Below are positions 1 to 6,345 of a DNA stretch of 9,766 nt, one piece after another. The stretch comes from Proteobacteria bacterium SPGG2 (GTDB taxonomy: Bacteria; Pseudomonadota; Gammaproteobacteria; Acidiferrobacterales; SPGG2): the NCBI GenBank assembly GCA_001643475.1, contig LXTK01000032.1:10710-20475 (forward strand), in the 5' to 3' direction. Every line of letters begins with the position of its first letter. Within the stretch, counting starts at the first letter, position 1. The notes beneath the pieces were generated by a model. That model saw nothing but the letters and a program-made list of their open reading frames with translations, was not told where the DNA came from and did no database searches. The translations under genes and the position numbers were made by a program.

Positions 1-1500
1 CAAATGATAAATGGTGCCGAGGCGTTTACACCCGACGGCAATTTTATTCTTGGAGAAGCCCCCGAGTTACGAGGTTTCTTTGTCGGTTGTGGATTCAATG
101 CCTTTGGTATCGCAAGTGCCGGTGGTGCGGGTCGGGCGCTGGCTGAGTGGATGGTGGCGGGTGGGCCACCAGTCGATTTGTGGCCAGTAGACATTTGTCG
201 TTTCGGACATCATCACGCCGACGATGACTGGGTGAAGACGCGTACACTAGAGCTCTACGGCAAACACTACACGGTTGCCTGGCCGCATGAAGAACATGAC
301 AGCGGCCGACCATTACACGTGTCGCCATTGTATCCAAGACTCAAGGAACAGGGTGCTTGTTTCGGTTCGAAGATGGGTTGGGAGCGGCCAAACTGGTTCG
401 CCCCCGAAGGCACAAGGGCCGAAGACGTTTATAGCTTCGATAGACAGAACTGGTTTCAGGCGGTAGGCCAAGAACACCAAACCTGCCGCGAGCAAGTTGC
501 ATTATTCGATGCCAGCTCATTTGCAAAATTTATGGTCGCCGGTCCTGACGCCGAAGCGGCACTGTCATGGATATGCGCCAATGACGTATCCAGGCCACCT
601 GGCAAGGTTGTCTATACACAAATGCTTAATACCGCTGGCGGCATAGAATGTGATCTCACGGTCACGCGCCTGGCGGCGGATTGCTATTACATAGTAACCG
701 GGACCGGTTTCGTGACCCATGATTTCTCCTGGATAAGCCGCAACATCCCGGACGGAATGAATGTGCAAGTTTCGGACGTAACGGCTGATTACACGACGCT
801 GTCGCTGATGGGGCCACATGCCCGTGAGGTACTTCAGCGTGTCACCCAGGCTGACGTTTCCAATGGTGCGTTCCCGTTTGGCGCCATGCAGGAGATTGAC
901 ATTGGTGACACACCGGTGCGTGCTTTGCGCATCACCTATGTCGGCGAACTTGGTTGGGAGTTACACGTACCTGTTAAACATGCTGAACGTGTCTATGACC
1001 AGATTATGCGAACCGGCAAAGCATACGGTATTGCCAACGCTGGTTATCGGGCCATCGAGTCGTTACGCCTAGAGAAGGGTTATCGAGCGTGGGGCGCCGA
1101 CATCAGTCCAGACTATACGCCCATCGAGGCAGGACTATCGTGGGCGGTCAAGCTGAGGAGCAATGTCCCTTTTCAAGGCCGCGAGGCGCTTATCACACAA
1201 CGGTACCAAGGAGTCACGAAACGGCTGGCCTGTTTCACGATTGAGGATCGCGACGCCGTATTGCTTGGACGCGAAACCATCTATCGCGACGATGAGCGCG
1301 TTGGCTGGCTCACCAGCGCGGGTTGGGGTTACACCACGGGCAAGGACATCGGTTATGGGTATGTGCGCCAGGCTGATGGGGTTGATAACGAGTTTTTGCG
1401 ATCGGGGCGTTATGAGCTCGAGATCGCCACCGAACGGGTGCCGGCCCAATTCCACCTCGATCCACTGTACGATCCAAAGATGCTACGCATCAAGTGTTGA
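1..1500 (+). CDS. Dimethylglycine/sarcosine dehydrogenase-like FAD oxidoreductase with GcvT domains (5'-truncated)
   Basis: The reading frame is open from base 1, so the gene begins outside the window; the ATG at base 4 is internal. Family members oxidatively demethylate N-methylated amino acids with FAD and pass the one-carbon unit to tetrahydrofolate. About 499 residues are visible. Counting from the ATG at base 4, residues 1-65 are the end of the FAD-binding DAO domain (FTPDG, then CGFNAFGIASAGGAG). Residues 65-130 are the linker domain ending in the family signature GSKMGWERPNWF. Residues 150-390 are the GcvT-like folate domain, with D217 in GGIECDLTV matching the catalytic Asp of glycine-cleavage T-protein and the YVGELGWELH motif at 312-321. 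Residues 400-490 are the GcvT C-terminal barrel. The missing part is most of the FAD domain, judging by the 800-850 residues usual for the family. The kinase gene follows after 25 nt, which suggests co-transcription. The family is secure; the substrate (dimethylglycine, sarcosine or another methylated amine) is not. Confidence 0.9.
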   Translation, partial: QMINGAEAFTPDGNFILGEAPELRGFFVGCGFNAFGIASAGGAGRALAEWMVAGGPPVDLWPVDICRFGHHHADDDWVKTRTLELYGKHYTVAWPHEEHDSGRPLHVSPLYPRLKEQGACFGSKMGWERPNWFAPEGTRAEDVYSFDRQNWFQAVGQEHQTCREQVALFDASSFAKFMVAGPDAEAALSWICANDVSRPPGKVVYTQMLNTAGGIECDLTVTRLAADCYYIVTGTGFVTHDFSWISRNIPDGMNVQVSDVTADYTTLSLMGPHAREVLQRVTQADVSNGAFPFGAMQEIDIGDTPVRALRITYVGELGWELHVPVKHAERVYDQIMRTGKAYGIANAGYRAIESLRLEKGYRAWGADISPDYTPIEAGLSWAVKLRSNVPFQGREALITQRYQGVTKRLACFTIEDRDAVLLGRETIYRDDERVGWLTSAGWGYTTGKDIGYGYVRQADGVDNEFLRSGRYELEIATERVPAQFHLDPLYDPKMLRIKC

Positions 1501-1513
1501 GTCATGGCCCCAC

Positions 1514-1520
1514 AAAGGAG
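1514..1520 (+). promoter_or_regulatory. Shine-Dalgarno site deciding the kinase start
   Basis: AAAGGAG is the clearest ribosome binding site in the window. It lies 5 nt before the ATG at 1526 and only 2 nt before the ATG at 1523, so 1526 is the better start. It also rules out the much longer open frame that extends upstream inside the dehydrogenase gene. Confidence 0.7.
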
Positions 1521-1525
1521 CAATG

Positions 1526-2458
1526 ATGGAATCAAATGTTGCTAAAGCACTTTCGCGGATACCGCTTTTCGATGGCATATCTCCCGAACACATCGCCCAC
1601 GAACGACTCGGCGGTCTCACGAATCTGGTATTCAAGATCAGCTTGGAAGATAAGGCATACGTCTTACGTATTCCGGGCAAAGGCACAGAGGAATACATAG
1701 ATCGCAAGGTCGAGGCGCATAACACGCGCGTTGCCGCCGAAGCAGGTGTGTCGGCTGAGGTACTCTTCTTTGACGAAAACGATGGGCTCATGCTGTGTAG
1801 TTATCTAGACGGGTGTGCCACCATGACCCCTGAAACCTTTCGCAGCGTCAAGGGCGCGCCGGCGCGCGCAGCCCTAGCGTTGAAACGAATGCACGAGTTC
1901 GACAAAGGATTCGAGTTTCGCTTCGAGCTATTCGGTATGATTGACGACTACCTTGGGACTTTATCCAAACTCGGCGCATCCCTACCGAATGGATACTACG
2001 ATGTGGTGAAAGAGGCAGAAGCGGTGCGCAAAGTGCTTGACGACAATCCTATGGAACTAGCACCGTCTCATTGCGACCCATTGGCCGAAAATTTTCTTGA
2101 TAACGGCGAACGTATGTGGATTGTCGATTGGGAATACTCAGGTATGAACGATCCCATCTGGGATCTCGGCGATGTCTCGGTGGAGGCCGGGTTCACCAGC
2201 GAGCACGACGACGAAATGATGCAGGCCTATTGCGGTGGTAAGGTAGATGATGCCTTGTTTGGCCGGATGGTGATCTATAAAGCGATGTGCGATCTACTAT
2301 GGACGCTTTGGGGTCTTATCCAGCACGCGAATAAGAATCCGGTGGATGATTTCTGGGCTTATTCGATCAACCGCTTCGAGCGTTGTAAGGCTTTGATGGG
2401 CAGCGATGATTTTGGTCGTCATTTGGCAGCAGCGAATTCCGTAAGCAATATATGTTAG
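1526..2458 (+). CDS. Choline/ethanolamine kinase-like phosphotransferase (APH fold)
   Basis: A cytosolic kinase of the choline kinase/aminoglycoside phosphotransferase superfamily, expected to move the ATP gamma-phosphate to a hydroxyl of a small, often amino-alcohol, substrate. The 310-residue length fits bacterial LicA-like and choline-kinase-like proteins. Visible elements in order: a glycine-rich nucleotide loop (GGLTNLVFKI, 29-38), a beta-strand carrying VLRIPG (46-51), the Brenner catalytic loop SHCDPLAEN (H182, D184, N189), and the metal-binding segment DWEYSGMNDPIWDLG (D201 to G215), which is highly typical of choline kinases. The start at 1526 is chosen for its Shine-Dalgarno spacing; 1523 would add one Met. 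It follows the dehydrogenase after 25 nt, so a role in the same methylated-amine pathway is plausible. Other small alcohols or amino sugars are possible substrates. The fold and catalytic competence are well supported; the substrate is not. Confidence 0.87.
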   Translation: MESNVAKALSRIPLFDGISPEHIAHERLGGLTNLVFKISLEDKAYVLRIPGKGTEEYIDRKVEAHNTRVAAEAGVSAEVLFFDENDGLMLCSYLDGCATMTPETFRSVKGAPARAALALKRMHEFDKGFEFRFELFGMIDDYLGTLSKLGASLPNGYYDVVKEAEAVRKVLDDNPMELAPSHCDPLAENFLDNGERMWIVDWEYSGMNDPIWDLGDVSVEAGFTSEHDDEMMQAYCGGKVDDALFGRMVIYKAMCDLLWTLWGLIQHANKNPVDDFWAYSINRFERCKALMGSDDFGRHLAAANSVSNIC

Positions 2459-2520
2459 CAACATCAGACTTTCTTCTGGTCAACCTCTATATTGTCTCCA
2501 CATACGAAGGGGTAGTACGT

Positions 2521-2545
2521 CTCTGCTTTCCACAGCAAGTTTTTT
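2521..2545 (+). terminator. Possible weak Rho-independent terminator after the kinase gene
   Basis: A short hairpin pairs CT/TGCT (2521-2527, one bulged C) with AGCA/AG (2534-2539), around the loop TTCCAC. It is followed directly by six T residues (2540-2545). It lies 62 nt after the kinase stop codon, in the gap between convergent genes, where termination is expected. The stem is only six pairs and AT-containing, so this is a tentative call. No comparable signal was seen for the opposite strand, where the oxygenase gene ends at 2615. Confidence 0.3.
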
Positions 2546-2614
2546 ATTATCAGCCATCGATTTACTCCGTTGGTGCTAAAATTAAGGATTTCGCCCTATA
2601 CGCATAATAGAAAG

Positions 2615-3286
2615 CTAGGTCGGTCGCACGCTGACGTTGCCGGTCCATTGCGGTTTGCTCATTTTCTCGCCAAACGAAGAAAACATCACATTGAAACTTA
2701 TGCTAATCCGCTCTTGATCGCTCTTGTTGACATCAACCGAATGGGGCAGCCACGCCGGAAAGACAACGAGCATGCCTTCCTTCACGCTCATGATATTAGA
2801 GTCCGCATTCTCTAGGCTCCGCTCAGTCGGCGCCGGGGCGATTATATAAGTCTGTGGCCGCGGATCCTCGAAGGTAATCGTGTTAGCGCCTTTTGCCACC
2901 TGTACGTAGTAAACACCGCTAAGAAAGTTGTTGGGGTGTGTGTGCGTTTTGTGCCGCACGCCTTTGGCACTGATATTCGCCCAACAGCCGGTGATAAAAA
3001 AGGATTCGTAGGTAATTTTCAAGAAATCGAAAATCGCTTTAACCGAAGCGTTTATGTATGAGGTCAACGCGCTGAACTCTTCGAGTGTATGTAACTCTTG
3101 GCTCGTTTGCCATTTCTCACCAGGCGCTAGAGCAGGCAAGGACGCAGTCGCTTCGCAGAGCTTGGTCTTGATGGTCTTATTCATAGGTTCGTAGACCTCG
3201 GCCTTAAGCTCAGTTTTCCAAACGAATGTTGGAAACAAACGCACTACCTCTGTCTTTGCAACGGCGAGACCAGATTCATCGGCCAT
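2615..3286 (-). CDS. Putative 2OG-Fe(II) oxygenase (2OG-FeII_Oxy_5 / TIGR02466-like)
   Basis: A 223-residue non-haem iron oxygenase predicted to couple 2-oxoglutarate decarboxylation to hydroxylation of an unknown substrate. The N-terminus (VVRLFPTFVWKTEL, 14-27) is the typical opening of this family. The core contains HTHPNNFLSGVYYVQ starting at H115, giving an HxH iron-binding pair (H115, H117) in place of the common HxD. It then shows FEDPR (139-143), the distal iron ligand in WLPHSV (H182), and R193 in ERISISFNV, which should bind the 2-oxoglutarate carboxylate. All expected elements are present and the length is normal, so the enzyme is probably active. The minus-strand start at 3286 is preceded by AAAGGG about 8 nt upstream. 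It runs opposite to both neighbours and is therefore transcribed separately. It could be a pathway enzyme or an unrelated insertion; this family is also found in marine phages. Confidence 0.85.
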   Translation of the reverse strand: MADESGLAVAKTEVVRLFPTFVWKTELKAEVYEPMNKTIKTKLCEATASLPALAPGEKWQTSQELHTLEEFSALTSYINASVKAIFDFLKITYESFFITGCWANISAKGVRHKTHTHPNNFLSGVYYVQVAKGANTITFEDPRPQTYIIAPAPTERSLENADSNIMSVKEGMLVVFPAWLPHSVDVNKSDQERISISFNVMFSSFGEKMSKPQWTGNVSVRPT

Positions 3287-3601
3287 GTTATTAACCCTTT
3301 ACCGGTGCCATCGGAAGTATGCACATACCTCTAGCCGAGGAGATGGTTGCAAGTATTACAGATCCAACCGGGCCACGCTATACAATCGCCACCTGGCAGG
3401 CTTGTTGTAAATCTGGCATTACCTTAAACTCCGGTGCTTGTTCTGTGGCGCTACCAGTTGGGTGCGAGGGTGTTCGGGCAATGCTTTCGGTTGCTACGCT
3501 AAGTTGGCGTAAGAAACCGAGATAATACCTAAGAAGAATACGTAGGGCTGAAACTCCATCTGCCACCATATTTAATCAACTAATCGGGTTCTGAAACTTA
3601 C
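3287..3601. other. 315-nt non-coding region between divergent genes
   Basis: The stretch separates the oxygenase (minus) from the HAD hydrolase (plus) and should carry both promoters. The short open frames in it (plus 3319-3525, minus 3378-3569) have no recognisable motif, no good ribosome site and unusual composition, so I read them as chance. I see a small hairpin (TACGC/GCGTA, 3495-3511) and one tentative plus-strand promoter near its right end. No tRNA, riboswitch core or repeat was recognised. Confidence 0.5.
3548..3576 (+). promoter_or_regulatory. Candidate sigma70-type promoter for the HAD-amidotransferase pair
   Basis: CTGAAA (3548-3553, 4/6 to the -35 consensus) and TTTAAT (3571-3576, 5/6 to the -10 consensus) are separated by 17 nt. 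Transcription would start near 3583, about 19 nt before the ATG at 3602. Such matches arise easily by chance in AT-rich gaps, so this is only a candidate. Confidence 0.3.
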
Positions 3602-4354
3602 ATGATCAAAGCGATTTCATTCGATCTATGGGACACCGTCATCCACGACGACTCCGACGAGCCCAAGCGCGCAGCGCAAGGACTGCGCTCCAAAAAGGAC
3701 GAACGACGGTATCTAGTGTGGGATGCGCTCAATCGCGTCGAGCCGATTCCCTATGAAACCGTCGCCATAGCCTACGATGTGGCCGACGCTGCCTTTAATC
3801 ACGCATGGCACAATCAGCATGTCACCTGGACCATCGGTGAGCGGCTTGAAGTCTTGCTAAACGGACTTGGCCGCAAGTTACCGGAATCCGAGCTGGCAGC
3901 AGTCGTGAAGGCACACGAAGAAATGGAGGTGACCATACCGCCTGATCCCGTCGACGGGGTGGCACACGCACTGGCCACACTATCCGCGGACTATAAGCTG
4001 TGTGTGGTGTCAGATGCGATCGTGTCGCCCGGACGTTGCTTGCGTCAGTGGCTGGAGATGAACGGGCTGAAGCGCTATTTTGGTGGATTTGCCTTTTCTG
4101 ATGAAGTCGGTTACTCGAAACCGCATCGCGAGATGTTTGCATCTGCCGCAAGTCAACTAGGGGTAGACATCACAGACATGGTTCATGTTGGCGATCGCGA
4201 TCACAACGATATCAAGGGTGCACAAGCGTTGGGGATGAAAGCCATTTTATTTACGGCAACCCGTGACCGCGATAAGCATATTACCTCGGCAGATGCCATC
4301 TGCGAACGTTACGCGGGCTTGCCCGCAATCGTGCAGCAACTAGCGACCAAGTAA
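3602..4354 (+). CDS. HAD-superfamily hydrolase (HAD-IA-like)
   Basis: A cytosolic 250-residue hydrolase of the haloacid dehalogenase superfamily, most likely a small-molecule phosphatase. Motif I is FDLWDT with nucleophile D8. Motif II is VVSDA (S137). Motif III is the lysine in YSKPHREMF (K173). Motif IV is GDRDHND (D198 with D203). An inserted helical cap at roughly residues 15-110 is typical of subclass I. The residue two after the nucleophile, usually an acid/base Asp, is W10; an Asp follows at position 11. This DLWDT form occurs in other HAD proteins, but it leaves open whether the reaction is dephosphorylation or another hydrolysis. No strong Shine-Dalgarno sequence precedes the ATG. 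The amidotransferase gene begins 6 nt after the stop, so the two are almost certainly one transcription unit. The family is firm; the substrate is unknown. Confidence 0.88.
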   Translation: MIKAISFDLWDTVIHDDSDEPKRAAQGLRSKKDERRYLVWDALNRVEPIPYETVAIAYDVADAAFNHAWHNQHVTWTIGERLEVLLNGLGRKLPESELAAVVKAHEEMEVTIPPDPVDGVAHALATLSADYKLCVVSDAIVSPGRCLRQWLEMNGLKRYFGGFAFSDEVGYSKPHREMFASAASQLGVDITDMVHVGDRDHNDIKGAQALGMKAILFTATRDRDKHITSADAICERYAGLPAIVQQLATK

Positions 4355-4360
4355 ACGAAC

Positions 4361-5218
4361 ATGGCGAATCACCCGCATTTCCTAGTGATCGATGGTTACG
4401 ACCGCAGCGGCCGTGAGGGGCTAACCGCGGGTGGCGCCACGACCGCCGGCGAGCTTTATACCAGGATGCTCGAGAAATGCACGCCAGGCTGCGATGTCGA
4501 TGTTATCTATCCCGCCGACTCGGATGTCTCGTTACCACGAGGCACTGCGCTAGCATCCTATGACGGCATCGCTTGGACTGGATCCAGTCTGACCATTTAT
4601 GCGGATGACCCACGTGTCACTCCTCAAATCGAATTGGCGAAAGCGGCATTTGAAGCACATGTACCCAGCTTCGGTAGTTGCTGGGCGGCACAAATCGCGG
4701 TAGTTGCGGCCGGTGGTCGCTGTGCGGCTAATCCTCGGGGCCGCGAGATGGGTATAGCCCGCAAGATAGCGCTGACCCCCGAGGGCCGCGCTCACCCAAT
4801 GTACGATGGCAAAGCGAACGTGTTCGACGCCTTCATTAGCCACGAAGACGAAATCACCCACCTGCCACCCGGTGCGGTGTTGCTGGCGTCTAATGCATTC
4901 AGTTACATGCAGGCGGTTGCGGTGACTCACAAAGGTGGCACATGCTGGGCGGTGCAATACCACCCCGAGTATGACTTACATGAGCTGGCACGACTCACCT
5001 TCTGCCGCATAGAGAAGCTCGTAAAGCTTGGCTTCTTCGCTGATGCAGATGCAGCGCTTGACTATGTCAATAAACTAGAAACGTTGCATGCGGATCCCAG
5101 TCGACAGGATCTTGCGTGGCAGCTGGGAGTAGACGCCGATGTGATGAACGAAGATGTGAGGCTGGTTGAGGTACGGAACTGGATAGATCGCTTAGTCCTA
5201 CCCAACATGCGATCGTAA
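4361..5218 (+). CDS. Free-standing class I glutamine amidotransferase-like protein
   Basis: A 285-residue protein with the class I glutamine amidotransferase fold, similar to the amidotransferase half of GMP synthase. The nucleophile elbow is FGSCWAAQ (C107). The rest of the triad lies in QYHPEYD (H201, E203), and SHEDEI (160-165) fits the preceding conserved strand. All catalytic residues are present, so the domain should hydrolyse glutamine or a gamma-glutamyl compound. No synthase domain is attached or encoded nearby. About 80 residues follow the triad, longer than a minimal domain, and look helical and acidic (including VNKLE and RNWIDRLV). It lies 6 nt after the HAD gene. Possible roles are gamma-glutamyl amide hydrolysis, as in PuuD-type catabolism, or ammonia supply to an unlinked synthase; the sequence does not decide. 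No clear ribosome site precedes the start. Confidence 0.85.
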   Translation: MANHPHFLVIDGYDRSGREGLTAGGATTAGELYTRMLEKCTPGCDVDVIYPADSDVSLPRGTALASYDGIAWTGSSLTIYADDPRVTPQIELAKAAFEAHVPSFGSCWAAQIAVVAAGGRCAANPRGREMGIARKIALTPEGRAHPMYDGKANVFDAFISHEDEITHLPPGAVLLASNAFSYMQAVAVTHKGGTCWAVQYHPEYDLHELARLTFCRIEKLVKLGFFADADAALDYVNKLETLHADPSRQDLAWQLGVDADVMNEDVRLVEVRNWIDRLVLPNMRS

Positions 5219-5271
5219 ACAGCCCATCATAATTATTGCTGGCGCGCACAAATTCTATGCGATCGCACCTT

Positions 5272-5293
5272 GATACTAGCCATCGCGGCTATC
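5272..5293. terminator. Small hairpin between convergent genes, possible weak terminator
   Basis: TAGCC (5277-5281) and GGCTA (5287-5291) pair around the loop ATCGC in the 82-nt gap between the amidotransferase (plus) and fcl (minus). GA/TC pairs could extend the stem imperfectly. No T-run follows on either strand, so intrinsic termination is doubtful; position is the main argument. Confidence 0.2.
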
Positions 5294-5300
5294 GCTTCTC

Positions 5301-6275
5301 TCAACAGCGTAGATACTCGCGATTATCAAGAAACCATTCGTAGGTGGATCGAATACCGTCGGTTAGTGGAGTTTTCATTGTCCACCCCAGCCCATGAAGA
5401 CAAGAGCTGTCGAGCAATTTCCGTGGCGTGCCGTCCGGTTTGCTGCGGTCCCACTCGACCTCGCCTTCATAGCCCACCACATCCCTTACCAATTGTACAA
5501 GTTCGCTAATAGTGAGATCTTCCCCGCAACCAATGTTTATGAGTGGCGGTGAGGAAGCATTAAGGAGTGAATCAAAACTCTCGTCGGGGAGACCCATCAG
5601 AAATACGCAGGCGTCGGCGACATCATCGACATGCAGGAATTCACGGCGCGGGGTGCCGCTTCCCCACACGATGACAGAGGACTTAGCATCGGTCTTTGCG
5701 GCGTGAAACTTACGGATGAGGGCGGGCAGGACGTGAGAGTTTTCGAGGTCAAAGTTGTCACCGGGTCCGTAGAGGTTGGTGGGCATGGCGGCCAGAAATC
5801 GTGTTTTATACTGGCGATTATAGGCCCAACACATCTCGACACCGGCGATCTTGGCGACCGCATAGGGTCGATTGGTTGCCTCCAGGGGTCCCGTTAGGAG
5901 GTATTCCTCCTTGATAGGCTGCCGGCAATCACGTGGATAAATGCACGATGATCCGAGGAAAAGCAGGCGTTTCACGTTGGCCTGCCAGGCTTCATGGATG
6001 ACGTTGGCCTGGATGACCAGGTTTTGTTGGATAAACTCGCCCGGATAGCTGTCGTTGGCGTGGATACCGCCGACCTTGCCAGCTGCCAGGAGCACGTACT
6101 CCGGGCGCTTGGATTGAAAGAATTCTTCTACGGCTCGCGCCTTTGTGAGATCCAGTTCATCGTGGCGACGCACCAGGAGATGATCATAGCCTTCCCTATT
6201 TAATCGCCGCAAGATGGCCGATCCGACGAGGCCTGCGTGGCCGGCGACAAAGATTCGAGAGTGAGGTTCTAGCAT
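5301..6275 (-). CDS. fcl: GDP-L-fucose synthase
   Basis: A bifunctional NADPH-dependent epimerase/reductase converting GDP-4-keto-6-deoxy-D-mannose to GDP-L-fucose, the fucosyl donor for surface polysaccharides; cytosolic. The protein has 324 residues (E. coli Fcl has 321). An extended-SDR Rossmann motif GHAGLVG spans 12-18. Catalytic residues match E. coli GDP-fucose synthase with a two-residue offset: S109 and C111 in GSSCIYP, Y138 and K142 in YAVAK, and H181 in NSHVLP. The segments MPTNLYGPGDNFD (164-176) and REFLHVDDVADA (211-222) are family signatures. It lies 70 nt downstream of gmd on the same strand, and the two steps are consecutive. The start at 6275 is the only Met before the Rossmann motif; no Shine-Dalgarno sequence is visible, so translation may depend on gmd expression or another signal. 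Confidence 0.96.
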   Translation of the reverse strand: MLEPHSRIFVAGHAGLVGSAILRRLNREGYDHLLVRRHDELDLTKARAVEEFFQSKRPEYVLLAAGKVGGIHANDSYPGEFIQQNLVIQANVIHEAWQANVKRLLFLGSSCIYPRDCRQPIKEEYLLTGPLEATNRPYAVAKIAGVEMCWAYNRQYKTRFLAAMPTNLYGPGDNFDLENSHVLPALIRKFHAAKTDAKSSVIVWGSGTPRREFLHVDDVADACVFLMGLPDESFDSLLNASSPPLINIGCGEDLTISELVQLVRDVVGYEGEVEWDRSKPDGTPRKLLDSSCLHGLGWTMKTPLTDGIRSTYEWFLDNREYLRC

Positions 6276-6345
6276 GGGGCGATTGGCGACGACGTTGATT
6301 CAAGACCCCTGACATAGACATTATTTCGCTGTCGACCGAGGCACA

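Noticed and set aside
1163..1525. Upstream in-frame extension of the kinase gene, giving a 431-residue protein
   Set aside because: It overlaps the dehydrogenase gene in another frame, lacks any domain sequence, and a good Shine-Dalgarno site sits at the internal ATG 1526.
3319..3525. 68-residue plus-strand open frame in the gap
   Set aside because: No motif, no clear ribosome site and an implausible composition; likely chance.
3571..3601. A possible tRNA T-arm-like GGTTCTGAAAC just before the HAD gene
   Set aside because: The loop does not match the tRNA consensus, and no anticodon or D arm could be found upstream.
4550..4963. 137-residue minus-strand open frame antisense to the amidotransferase gene
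   Set aside because: The plus-strand frame contains a complete catalytic triad; the antisense frame has no motifs.
4191..5267. GCGATCGC octamers (4191-4198 and 5259-5266) resembling the cyanobacterial HIP1 repeat
   Set aside because: Only two copies were noticed in the window, far below the density seen in HIP1-rich cyanobacteria; no taxonomic weight.
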